Positions 1 to 6,100 of a DNA stretch of 8,542 nucleotides are shown in pieces. The stretch's first letter is position 1, and each line of letters starts with the position of its first letter. The stretch is taken from contig JAUZPT010000108.1 in assembly GCA_030705745.1 (NCBI GenBank), forward strand, positions 1 through 8,542, written 5' to 3'. Both the position numbers and the translations under genes were made by a program. A model generated the notes under the pieces. It saw only the letters and a program-made list of their open reading frames with translations. It did no database searches and was not told the DNA's origin. This DNA comes from Bacillota bacterium. Its GTDB lineage: Bacteria; Bacillota; Bacilli; Bacillales; Cytobacillaceae.

Positions 1-842
1 ACAGTGTTGACGAGATTATCATAAACGCTTTCGGGAATGTTATTTGCTGCAAGAGCTGCCTGGCGAGCTGAATCATACTTTCTTACGCGCGCGTTAAAAT
101 TGTCTTTTTTTACATTGCCGCTTAACGTGCTCGCAAAAGTATTGCGAAACTTTCCGTACGTATCATATACAGCTTAGAACGAGTCGTGGCGGACCCTTTG
201 ATCTGTGCTTTCCAAAAAGCGTGAATAACGGCCGTGAGTAACCTCAACTTCTTCCCCGTTTTCATCTTTAATAGATGGGAATTCAATATCTGCATTGTTA
301 AGCATTCCAAAAGTGTTGCTTGAAGCACCCATCACTTCTGATGCTTCGGCAAGCAATGCTTCCTCACTAGATGAAAGCACATGTGGACGTTGTAAGTTGA
401 TTTCTTGCAACGCGTGCTCGTATAATTTCAATTCCTGTTTTTCCTCTAAAAAGGACGAAAGCTTCGCTTCATCAATCGACAAAATTTCAGGAACAATAAA
501 AGCTAGCTGGCTTCCTGCCTGTGAATATAAACTTTTCATCCGGCCATCAAGGCCTTGGTAAAAGGAATTCGTTGTATCCTGATCGTATCTCATATGTGCA
601 TATGTATACAGCTTGCCAAGTCGCTCCATCAGCTTGTCCTGATATTGAAGCGCCTCAAATAAAGTTTGTGCATCCTCAAGCTTGCCTTCGAATTCTTTAA
701 TTCCAGGGAGCATATCTTTTACACTTTTAAATTCTGTTTCCCATGCTGCGTCATCAGTAAAAATGTCCTCCAAACGCCATGTATCTTCCATTTTTATCGC
801 ACTCCGTGCCGGAAGAGCCTTTACTGCCGTATCATTTGTCAT
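1..842 (-). pseudogene. pepF: Oligoendopeptidase F (M3 family), interrupted by an in-frame stop; 3' end beyond the window
   Basis: This is the N-terminal part of a cytosolic M3-family zinc oligopeptidase, which cleaves short peptides. The opening TWRLEDIF motif, the helical region after it, and the segment with SRFLES and NTFASTLSGNVKKDNF resemble PepF/YjbG. The frame runs for 222 codons to a TAA at 174-176, between SF and AVYDTYG. It then continues open in the same frame to the window edge with clear family sequence (KYDSARQAALAANNIPESVY), so one substitution (for example from AAA, GAA or CAA) explains the break. The HEXXH active site lies further downstream in this family, so the short product could not be catalytic. 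No in-frame ATG, GTG or TTG follows the stop inside the window. I chose the ATG at 842 because GGAGG sits 6 nt before it; the upstream ATG at 848 abuts the Shine-Dalgarno. In Bacillus, PepF can degrade Phr peptides imported by Opp. A sequencing error cannot be excluded. Confidence 0.85.
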
Positions 843-861
843 ATTCATCCTCCACTCTTTA

Positions 862-876
862 TTTCGTTATACGAAA
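862..876. promoter_or_regulatory. 15-bp palindrome upstream of pepF
   Basis: TTTCGTTATACGAAA has perfect 6-bp arms around a 3-nt centre. It lies about 20 nt before the pepF start, in the short coiA-pepF gap (849-947). It could be an operator or a small leader hairpin; I do not recognise a matching regulator. The AT-rich stretch before it (about 890-905) could contain a -10, but I see no convincing -35. Confidence 0.3.
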
Positions 877-947
877 AAACAGACTCCTTATTTATATTCT
901 ACTTTTCTAAAAAAATTCCTTTACTAATGTTCAGAAAATAATTCCCT

Positions 948-2162
948 TTATTTCTTTTTAATACCGTTGGCTGAAAAAATCATTTCTCCATATCTTTGAT
1001 AAAATAAATCTTCAAGCTCCTGCTGCTCTCCCACCGTTTCTGGAATCTTCATTTTTCTCGCAATCGAATAAATTCCTGATTTTTTATATTCCAACACTCC
1101 TATCTTCTCCAAAACCTTCAAATATTCTGCAATGGCCGAAGTAAAATCATCTTGAGCCAACTGTGGCAAGGTGCGTACAGCTATATGTTTCCTTTTTATT
1201 CTTAACAATAAACACCTTTTAGCATCAAACAGCGTCACAATTTCACCTGGATGCTTGTTATGAAATAAATCGATATAAAGGTATGCTTGCCACAGGATTG
1301 GAGATGTACTGAAAAAAGGGGCATTGCAAATGGGAAGGCCTATTTGAGGAGGCAATAGGAAAAGGTTTAAATGGTTTTGATAGAGCTCTTTGAGAAATAG
1401 TGATGACGAGAATGAAGGATATTGGATGCAATTCATTTTCACCTTCCTAATCGCAGCTATCCACCTATTTGATTGAGTTTTCGAAGGAGGCTTCTCTATG
1501 GAAAATTGTTTTAAACTCATTTTTTGGAGAGGGTATACGGTGAGTTCAGCCAAAGCGCTTTGAGGAGAAAACGGGTGCAAAGAATGTAATAGCAATAAAT
1601 TTTGGCTATCTGGACAATAAAAAGGCAGCCTCCACCTAGCATTCTCATCGCGTCTTAAAAATAAATAATGAAAATTAGATAATGATGCAATACCATTAGT
1701 TCGACGTTGCAACTGCTTCGCACCCAAAATCCAAAGCGGAAAATAATTGCTGTCCATATAGGCTTTTGTTCGTTTTGAAACTAAATCCTGATTAATTGTG
1801 GAACACTGAAATTCCAAAGCGTATTTCTGGCCGTTCAACTTAAACAATACATCTGGCCGCTGTCGAATTTCTTTATCATAATATTCTAGCTCTACTGGTA
1901 CTTTTTGTTTTTTCAACCATTGAAACAGCTGCCGTTTTCCAAGTAGATGATATTCCGACTCATTTTCAAAACAATCGTTGCATTCACTGTCCCTAAAATG
2001 TGAAAAATGGAAGATTCGCTTTTCCCCAAGCTTCATAATTACTTTTTGAGAGCAAATTGGACAAAAAAAATCCTCCCTTTCCCTAAAATAAAGCAGCGTT
2101 TCTTTTTTATACTCATTCCCCAAGCAAAGCTTTTTACCGTTCTTCGTAAAAGCTGTTAGCAC
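948..2162 (-). CDS. coiA: Competence protein CoiA-like nuclease
   Basis: This 404-residue protein belongs to the CoiA family, needed in naturally competent Firmicutes for processing or recombining incoming single-stranded DNA. The N-terminus has a likely zinc-binding site: CPIC (Cys34, Cys37), then FHFSH (His52, His55) and CNDC (Cys61, Cys64). The central restriction-endonuclease-like nuclease region has SEYHLLGKRQLFQWL, then RPDVLF (Asp104) and ALEFQCS (Glu117, Gln119), a D...ExQ variant of the PD-(D/E)xK active site. The C-terminal half is poorly conserved. The start is GTG at 2162, with AGGAGG 7 nt upstream. In B. subtilis the homologue (yjbF) belongs to the ComK competence regulon; I found no clear ComK box here. 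It lies between cls and pepF on the same strand but is separated from cls by a terminator, so it probably has its own promoter, for which I see only weak candidates in 2163-2220. Confidence 0.9.
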   Translation of the reverse strand: MLTAFTKNGKKLCLGNEYKKETLLYFREREDFFCPICSQKVIMKLGEKRIFHFSHFRDSECNDCFENESEYHLLGKRQLFQWLKKQKVPVELEYYDKEIRQRPDVLFKLNGQKYALEFQCSTINQDLVSKRTKAYMDSNYFPLWILGAKQLQRRTNGIASLSNFHYLFLRRDENARWRLPFYCPDSQNLLLLHSLHPFSPQSALAELTVYPLQKMSLKQFSIEKPPSKTQSNRWIAAIRKVKMNCIQYPSFSSSLFLKELYQNHLNLFLLPPQIGLPICNAPFFSTSPILWQAYLYIDLFHNKHPGEIVTLFDAKRCLLLRIKRKHIAVRTLPQLAQDDFTSAIAEYLKVLEKIGVLEYKKSGIYSIARKMKIPETVGEQQELEDLFYQRYGEMIFSANGIKKK

Positions 2163-2222
2163 ACTAATTCCTCCTTTTAATGAACAATTCGATATTTGCC
2201 CATCATATTCCTTTTACAAAAT

Positions 2223-2252
2223 AAAAAGCCTTTGAATAATCAAAAGCTTTTT
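2223..2252 (-). terminator. Rho-independent terminator after cls
   Basis: On the minus strand, AAAAAGCTTTTGA pairs with TCAAAGGCTTTTT across a TTAT loop. The stem is 13 bp with one G-U pair and ends in a T-rich run. It begins 4 nt after the cls stop codon and should end the cls transcript before coiA. Confidence 0.8.
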
Positions 2253-2256
2253 GATT

Positions 2257-3768
2257 TTATAAAAGGGGAGATAATAGCCTCGAGGTCGATTCTAGCAGAC
2301 GATAACCCAAATGACGTTTCTTAAACGATTCAACCTCCAGTTCCTTGGCATAGTCTAAATCATTCAAGTATTCCACGACGAGTTTCTGTGTGCTTTTCGT
2401 ACGATATAAAAACGCGTTCACTTCAAAGTTTAAATGGAAACTTCGCATATCCATATTTGATGTACCGATGGAAGCAAGCTCATGGTCAACAATCACAATT
2501 TTACTGTGCATGAATCCTTTTTCATACTCATAGATTTTCACGCCCGCTTCTAGCAATTCAGGAAAATAGGAGCGTGAAGCATGAAAGACAATCCGTTTAT
2601 CCGGCCGATTGGGAACCAATAATCTCACGTCGATTCCACTCAGTGCTGCAATTTTTATCGCTGAAAAAATATCCTCGTCCGGTATGAAATAAGGTGACGC
2701 AATCCAGACAGACTCCCTAGCAGATGATATCATCGAGAAAAAAATATTTTTTATGACGCTCAGTTCATTATCTGGTCCTCCTGCAATTAACTGCACTCCA
2801 CCATGATTTTTCCCATCCAGTTGAGGAGATAAGTATTCAGCTGTCAAGAAGCTATGGTTCGTTGTATAATACCAATCCTGCAAAAATATAAGCTGCAGCG
2901 TTCTAACAGCTTCGCCTTTCATCATCAAATGAGTGTCACGCCAAAATCCAATTGATTTATCTCTTCCCAAATACTCATCACCGATGTTCAAGCCACCAAC
3001 AAAACCAGTTGTTCCATCTATCACGATAATTTTTCGATGATTTCGGAAATTGAATTTATTATTGAGGAATGGCAGCTTAACCGGACCAAAGGCAGCTGTT
3101 TCAATACCAGCGTTTTTCAACTCATTAACAAAATGCCTTGAAAGCTTCCATGAGCCAACCGCATCATAAAGGAAACGGATTTTCACCCCTTCCGCAGCCT
3201 TTTGAATGAGAATTTTCTTAATATCATTTCCGATTTGATCATGGCGGACAATATAATACTCTAGATGGATGTGATGTTTCGCCTTTTTCAATTCTTCAAT
3301 AATATGTTTGAACGTTTTGTTTCCATTCGGAAGGGTCTTAGTGCTAGTATCGAATGAGATCGGGCTATTTCCAAGCTTTTGCGCCAACGAAAAAAGCCTG
3401 AGTTGATGCTCGCCCATTTGCTCTATTTTATCTTTATTTCTTGACTGGGCTTCACCCTCGACCGTTAAAAACGCCTGTTTATCGAGAAAATATTTCTTGC
3501 GGTACATTCGTTCCTTACGATAACTGCGCCCAAAGAGCAAATAAAAAAAGAAGCCAACAAGCGGGAAGCTTCCCAACACAACGAGCCAGGTCAACGTTTG
3601 GGTAGGATGCCTATTCTCCAGGAAGATTACAAAGGAGATAAAGATTACGGATAACGTGATGAAAACGCTAAAAAAACCAAGTATTCCCCCCTCCATTCTC
3701 CCTCTAAATAAAACGAAAAATGCAGAGATAAACAAAAGAAAAAGACCCACTTTTACTGTATTCTTCAC
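2257..3768 (-). CDS. cls: Cardiolipin synthase (two-HKD phospholipase D superfamily)
   Basis: This membrane enzyme joins two phosphatidylglycerol molecules into cardiolipin and releases glycerol. The 503 residues are a normal length for bacterial ClsA-type enzymes. The N-terminus has two or three hydrophobic segments (about residues 5-22, 29-50 and 59-79), the last within the PLD-N region ending FYLLFGRSYRKER. Two catalytic HKD motifs are intact: HRKIIVID (His244, Lys246, Asp251), followed by FVGGLNIGDEYLG, and HSKIVIVD (His421, Lys423, Asp428), followed by IGTSNMDMRSF. The start is GTG at 3768, with an AGGTGA Shine-Dalgarno 6 nt upstream. A gene-end hairpin follows 4 nt after the stop. Upstream it is separated from mecA by a 118-bp hairpin element that should terminate mecA transcription, so cls either has a promoter in the short stretch 3769-3802 or depends on readthrough. 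As I recall, this gene is absent at this position in B. subtilis 168. Confidence 0.94.
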   Translation of the reverse strand: MKNTVKVGLFLLFISAFFVLFRGRMEGGILGFFSVFITLSVIFISFVIFLENRHPTQTLTWLVVLGSFPLVGFFFYLLFGRSYRKERMYRKKYFLDKQAFLTVEGEAQSRNKDKIEQMGEHQLRLFSLAQKLGNSPISFDTSTKTLPNGNKTFKHIIEELKKAKHHIHLEYYIVRHDQIGNDIKKILIQKAAEGVKIRFLYDAVGSWKLSRHFVNELKNAGIETAAFGPVKLPFLNNKFNFRNHRKIIVIDGTTGFVGGLNIGDEYLGRDKSIGFWRDTHLMMKGEAVRTLQLIFLQDWYYTTNHSFLTAEYLSPQLDGKNHGGVQLIAGGPDNELSVIKNIFFSMISSARESVWIASPYFIPDEDIFSAIKIAALSGIDVRLLVPNRPDKRIVFHASRSYFPELLEAGVKIYEYEKGFMHSKIVIVDHELASIGTSNMDMRSFHLNFEVNAFLYRTKSTQKLVVEYLNDLDYAKELEVESFKKRHLGYRLLESTSRLLSPLL

Positions 3769-3797
3769 AATCCTTCACCTGCCTGTGAAAAGTATGT

Positions 3798-3920
3798 AAA
3801 AAGAGGCTGACTCAAAAGCAAAGGGTCAGACCCCTCAACCACAAATAGAAATACCTAAAAACAAACGTATTCTATCTATTGTGGCTAAACGAGGGAGTCA
3901 GACCCTTATGAGTCAGCCTC
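3798..3920 (-). terminator. Terminator of mecA formed by the hairpin element
   Basis: Read on the minus strand, the hairpin closes with GAGTCAGCCTC followed directly by TTTTT (3798-3802). This makes the element a likely factor-independent terminator for mecA. No T-run follows it in the plus direction. Confidence 0.6.
3803..3920. repeat. 118-bp nested inverted-repeat element (MITE/REP-like)
   Basis: The outer arms, GAGGCTGACTCA (3803-3814) and TGAGTCAGCCTC (3909-3920), are perfect 12-bp inverted repeats. Inside are GGGTCAGACCCC (3823-3834, itself palindromic) and GGGAGTCAGACCC (3893-3905), which share GTCAGACCC. A third pair follows: CCACAAATAGAAATAC (3839-3854) against GTATTCTATCTATTGTGG (3867-3884), around a 12-nt loop. 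Almost the whole mecA-cls gap is thus one long imperfect hairpin, beginning 7 nt after the mecA stop. It codes for nothing. The layout suggests a non-autonomous mobile repeat or REP-like unit that has become the mecA terminator. Flanking target duplications are not convincing (only AAA on both sides). Confidence 0.7.
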
Positions 3921-3927
3921 AAATTTC

Positions 3928-4596
3928 CTATCCAAAATGTTTTCTTAATTCTTCAAACACATTTTGATTTATGATTACTTTTCCATATTCTTCAATGCGC
4001 GGTATCGTTACATGCGTGTCATTTCCATATTCAAGCATGACGCTTAACAAGTCGTCAATTTCATCTTCTTCAAAATCATCTTCAGGGAATTCTACATACA
4101 AGAAGTAGCTTCCTTCAAAATGATAAAGCTTTGTCATTAAATGGTCCAGACCTGTCCGTTTAGACAATAAAAGAATATCCTCGAAATCATTAAAAGTGAG
4201 CAAAAATTCAAGAATTCCATCTTCACTTAAATCCTCAGGAATTCCTGGCCGAGGATGAAAATGCTGATCGAGCATTTCTTCAATCTTCTCATCTACCGGG
4301 ATGTCTTTTACTTTATTCCCAGGAATCGGAAGTTCGAATTTTTGCCCATCACGAGATAATTGGGCCTTTGTTATGAGTACTTCCAATCCTTTATCAAGAG
4401 CTTGCACTTGAATCCATAAAGGACCTTCAACGGTAAATTCCTCTTCTTCATGCACTTCATCCATCATTTCCCAGAAAAGTTCTTCACTCCGTTCACGGTT
4501 ATACCATATTTCTTCACGGTCGAAGCCTCTTTCCTCTATATCAATGTAAGAGATATAAAACTTGACTGTATTTTCATTGATGCGTTCGATTTCCAT
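3928..4596 (-). CDS. mecA: ClpC adaptor protein MecA
   Basis: MecA is a cytosolic adaptor that delivers proteins to the ClpCP protease. In Bacillus its best-known target is ComK, the competence regulator, and it also acts on Spx-dependent transcription. The N-terminal substrate-binding region (residues 1 to about 82) is strongly typical: MEIERINENTVKFYISYIDI, then FDREEIWYNRERSEELFWE and GPLWIQVQALDKGLE. A variable acidic linker (about 90-125) leads to the C-terminal ClpC-binding domain, which starts near FLLTFNDFEDIL and ends FEELRKHFG. At 222 residues it is close to the usual 218-227. The start lies in a GTG-TTG-ATG-ATG run. I chose the ATG at 4596 because family members begin MEIERIN and the AAGGGAG site is 8 nt before it; the ATG at 4599 is nearly as good. 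The next gene, cls, lies beyond a terminator hairpin, so mecA is probably monocistronic. Confidence 0.95.
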   Translation of the reverse strand: MEIERINENTVKFYISYIDIEERGFDREEIWYNRERSEELFWEMMDEVHEEEEFTVEGPLWIQVQALDKGLEVLITKAQLSRDGQKFELPIPGNKVKDIPVDEKIEEMLDQHFHPRPGIPEDLSEDGILEFLLTFNDFEDILLLSKRTGLDHLMTKLYHFEGSYFLYVEFPEDDFEEDEIDDLLSVMLEYGNDTHVTIPRIEEYGKVIINQNVFEELRKHFG

Positions 4597-4713
4597 CATC
4601 AACACTCCCTTCCTTTCCAGAATTGAAGGGACTTAAACCCCCACGCAGACGGTATTGCTTATCTATTACCCAAAAAGAATGAGCTTATTCCCGAAGGTAT
4701 CATTTGAATATTT

Positions 4714-4742
4714 TTTATCCTTGTACGTTCATTTTATGACAA
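4714..4742 (-). promoter_or_regulatory. mecA: Possible sigma-A promoter of mecA
   Basis: TTGTCA (4737-4742) and GATAAA (4714-4719) are separated by 17 nt and lie about 120 nt before the mecA start, downstream of the spx terminator. The -35 matches consensus at 5 of 6 positions and the -10 at 4 of 6. The region is AT-rich, so chance matches are common. Confidence 0.3.
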
Positions 4743-4849
4743 AAAAAACAATAAGGGAAATAAAAAATAACGAAAATTTTAAAAACGGTTATTCGCCTAT
4801 TGAACCCTTATTTTAGCAAAGTCTTTAAGCCCTTTCAAATTTCCGGATC

Positions 4850-4877
4850 AAAAAAGACCTTCATGGTTATGAAGGTC
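4850..4877 (-). terminator. Rho-independent terminator of spx
   Basis: On the minus strand, a perfect 9-bp stem GACCTTCAT / ATGAAGGTC with an AACC loop is followed by TTTTTT (4850-4855). It begins 10 nt after the spx stop and separates spx from mecA. Confidence 0.93.
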
Positions 4878-4887
4878 AGAAATAATA

Positions 4888-5283
4888 TTAATTAACCATT
4901 CGCTGTGCTTCGCGCAATTGGAAGGTACGTACCTTCCTCGGCAAGAAACGGCGAATTTCATCTTCATTGTATCCTACCTGCAAACGCTTCTCATCGATAA
5001 TGATCGGTCTGCGCAACAAACCTGGATTGTCTTTGATTAATTCAAACAAGTTTTGCAAAGGCATTGCTTCAAGATTTACATCAAGCTTTTGAAATGTCTT
5101 GGACCTTGTTGAAATAATTTCGTCTGTACCATCTTCCGTCATTCGCAAAATTTCCTTAATTTCATCGATTGACAAAGGCTCTGAAAAAATATTACGTTCA
5201 GCATATGGAATCTCATGTTCTTCTAACCATGATTTAGCTTTTCTACATGAAGTACAACTTGGTGAAGTGTATAGTGTTACCAT
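4888..5283 (-). CDS. spx: Transcriptional regulator Spx
   Basis: Spx is an ArsC-fold regulator that binds the alpha C-terminal domain of RNA polymerase. It activates thiol and oxidative stress genes and represses activator-dependent genes, including competence genes. All 131 residues match the family length. The redox switch CTSC is present (Cys10, Cys13), as are Gly52 in the alpha-CTD contact region (EDGTDEI) and Arg92 in the LLRRPII motif. The sequence through [16 protein letters not shown] is typical. The start is the ATG at 5283; AAGGAG (5295-5300) lies 11 nt upstream, a rather long spacing, but the N-terminus [17 protein letters not shown] agrees with the family. The C-terminal tail (LREAQRMVN) is where ClpXP recognition occurs in B. 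subtilis. It is monocistronic, with a strong terminator after it and a long control region before it. The neighbouring mecA product is functionally linked to it. Confidence 0.96.
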   Translation of the reverse strand: MVTLYTSPSCTSCRKAKSWLEEHEIPYAERNIFSEPLSIDEIKEILRMTEDGTDEIISTRSKTFQKLDVNLEAMPLQNLFELIKDNPGLLRRPIIIDEKRLQVGYNEDEIRRFLPRKVRTFQLREAQRMVN

Positions 5284-5325
5284 CTGGCTTCACACTCCTT
5301 AGATTTTTGTTCTACCATATATAAA

Positions 5326-5340
5326 AAATAATAATCGTAA
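5326..5340 (-). promoter_or_regulatory. Weak PerR-box-like site in the spx leader
   Basis: TTACGATTATTATTT matches the PerR consensus TTATAATTATTATAA at 11 of 15 positions. In B. subtilis, spx is known to be repressed by PerR at a site near its proximal promoter, which makes the position plausible. Such matches arise easily in AT-rich DNA, so this is suggestive only. Confidence 0.25.
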
Positions 5341-5393
5341 AATAAAGCTTACTCTAAATTAAAATTAATTTAAATAAGTAATTTATATCGTTT

Positions 5394-5399
5394 ATTATA
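5394..5399 (-). promoter_or_regulatory. spx: Consensus -10 element, probable spx promoter
   Basis: A perfect TATAAT on the minus strand lies about 110 nt before the spx start. The hexamer 17 nt upstream is a poor -35, falling within a palindrome. This suggests a promoter whose -35 region is occupied by a regulator, giving a 5' leader of roughly 100 nt. Confidence 0.5.
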
Positions 5400-5413
5400 C
5401 ACCACCACTTATA

Positions 5414-5431
5414 AAAAAGGTATACCTTTTT
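5414..5431. promoter_or_regulatory. Perfect 18-bp palindrome over the spx -35 region, candidate operator
   Basis: AAAAAGGTATACCTTTTT is perfectly self-complementary around GTATAC and covers the place expected for the -35 box of the TATAAT at 5394-5399. A repressor binding here would block the promoter. In B. subtilis, the MarR/DUF24-type regulator YodB represses spx from its promoter. Whether this site serves a YodB-like protein is inference. As a continuous palindrome without a loop it is not a good terminator. Confidence 0.45.
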
Positions 5432-5694
5432 AAAAAATGGTTATTTAGATTCAGCTTGGACTATTTCTTCTATTAGACGAATTTGCTTTATAAAAGTTTC
5501 ACTTTTTTTGCAATAAAACAGAAAAAATTTCAAGCCTCCTTTAAGCGAAGTCAGTTTTATTACTTATCTTATCGAAAAGGATATGTAAAAGTGTCGACGA
5601 TTTTTTTATCAATTTTCTTTATTTATTTTTTACCCATTTCTCTACCTTTCAAACATTACCTTAAAATAAATTTATTCTCAATTAAAAAAAATAA

Positions 5695-5708
5695 CGAAAA
5701 CGTTTGCA
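5695..5708 (+). promoter_or_regulatory. cre-like (CcpA) site inside an inverted repeat
   Basis: CGAAAACGTTTGCA matches the catabolite-responsive element TGWAANCGNTNWCA at 12 of 14 positions. It is flanked by a perfect 9-bp inverted repeat, ATTCTCAAT (5674-5682) and ATTGAGAAT (5713-5721). It lies about 180 nt upstream of the small gene at 5888 and about 410 nt from spx, so its target is unclear. Confidence 0.3.
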
Positions 5709-5806
5709 TTGTATTGAGAATGAAAGTTATTTTTTCTGCCTCACGATGTTCATAAAGACTCAAAAATAATATAACAAATCCCCTTTCTTTATACGTAAAG
5801 TTCTTT

Positions 5807-5812
5807 TACAAT
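5807..5812 (+). promoter_or_regulatory. Possible -10 element of the small membrane protein gene
   Basis: TACAAT on the plus strand matches the sigma-A -10 at 5 of 6 positions and lies about 75 nt before the small gene. The matching -35 (TTTCTT at 17 nt spacing) is poor. It overlaps an inverted repeat, GTAAA (5795-5799) with TTTAC (5805-5809). Confidence 0.3.
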
Positions 5813-5836
5813 AAATGTAGGGAATATTCATTAATC

Positions 5837-5860
5837 GGCAGGCTTTCTAGTTCTCCTGCC
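5837..5860 (+). other. Leader hairpin before the small membrane protein gene
   Basis: GGCAGG (5837-5842) and CCTGCC (5855-5860) can pair across a 12-nt loop. The hairpin ends 11 nt before the GGAGG ribosome binding site. It could stabilise the transcript or affect translation; no riboswitch class is recognised. Confidence 0.35.
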
Positions 5861-5887
5861 AATCGAATAATGGAGGTTTGATCGGGT

Positions 5888-6073
5888 ATGGTTGGGTACA
5901 TAGCTGACTTAACAATGGTAGCATTACTCATTGTCGGAATAACAGCATTAATGGGCGTGTTAACAAACGGAATGGGCGAGAAGCTCTTCGGTGGAAAAAA
6001 GAAAACGGAGTTTGTAGATGAATCTGCAAAGTACATTGCTGGTTGGAAATCTGTAGGTGGCAATAAGAAATAA
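5888..6073 (+). CDS. Small single-pass membrane protein of unknown function
   Basis: This 61-residue protein is the only plus-strand gene in the window, and I do not recognise its family. Residues about 4-26 form one hydrophobic helix (ADLTMVALLIVGITALMGVL). A glycine-containing turn and a basic patch, GGKKK (35-39), follow, then a short polar tail ending GGNKK. The positive charges after the helix suggest that the tail is cytoplasmic and the N-terminus outside. The gene looks real: GGAGG (5872-5876) precedes the ATG, although 11 nt away; the codons carry a coherent transmembrane-plus-tail protein; and a strong terminator begins 2 nt after the stop. It converges on oppF and shares that terminator. 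Spx lies upstream on the opposite strand. I see no partner gene that would mark it as a toxin, holin or bacteriocin. Confidence 0.7.
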   Translation: MVGYIADLTMVALLIVGITALMGVLTNGMGEKLFGGKKKTEFVDESAKYIAGWKSVGGNKK

Positions 6074-6075
6074 AG

Positions 6076-6100
6076 AAAACGATCTCAATGAGATCGTTTT
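6076..6100. terminator. Bidirectional terminator between the small gene and oppF
   Basis: AAAACGATCT pairs with AGATCGTTTT around a CAATG loop. A T-rich run follows in the plus direction (to 6109) and a shorter TTTTCTTTATTT in the minus direction. It starts 2 nt after the stop of the plus-strand small gene and ends exactly at the oppF stop codon, so it can end both the small transcript and the opp operon. Confidence 0.9.

Larger units (their letters stand above)
5284..5887. other. 604-nt AT-rich intergenic control region between spx and the small membrane protein gene
   Basis: This divergent intergenic stretch holds the spx leader and promoter region (to about 5435), a middle part rich in A/T tracts, and the promoter and leader of the plus-strand gene at 5888. 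I see no convincing gene in it: the plus-strand frame around 5483-5755 starts with TTG, lacks a ribosome binding site and has a composition expected of AT-rich noncoding DNA. Individual signals are listed separately. In B. subtilis the gene yjbC lies upstream of spx, and I see no recognisable remnant of it here. Confidence 0.7.

Noticed and set aside
61..125. Suspected frameshift at the 7-nt A/T run in pepF (about 115-121)
   Set aside because: A careful count of the run (seven bases) gives an uninterrupted frame reading VKKDNFNARVRKYDSARQ, typical of the family. Only the TAA is abnormal.
122..328. Minus-strand 68-codon frame overlapping the pepF stop, as a possible restart or frameshifted product
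   Set aside because: It is in another frame, has no family resemblance, and the pepF frame itself continues intact after the stop, so no frameshift is needed.
4621..4680. tRNA-like or attachment-site-like sequence upstream of mecA (GGGGGTTTAAGTCCC on the minus strand)
   Set aside because: It has only a vague resemblance to a T-arm. No acceptor, anticodon or D stems can be formed around it, and no integrase is present.
5713..5731. Possible Fur box around GAGAATGAAAGTTATT
   Set aside because: It has about six mismatches to the 19-bp consensus and no iron-related gene nearby.
5483..5755. Plus-strand frame of 90 codons in the spx upstream region
   Set aside because: It starts with TTG, has no ribosome binding site, and encodes a Phe/Lys/Ile/Ser-rich sequence as expected from AT-rich noncoding DNA. 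It overlaps regulatory-looking sequence.
5806..6063. Minus-strand 85-codon frame opposite the small membrane protein
   Set aside because: It is antisense to the better-supported plus-strand gene, runs through its leader, and has no ribosome binding site or family features.
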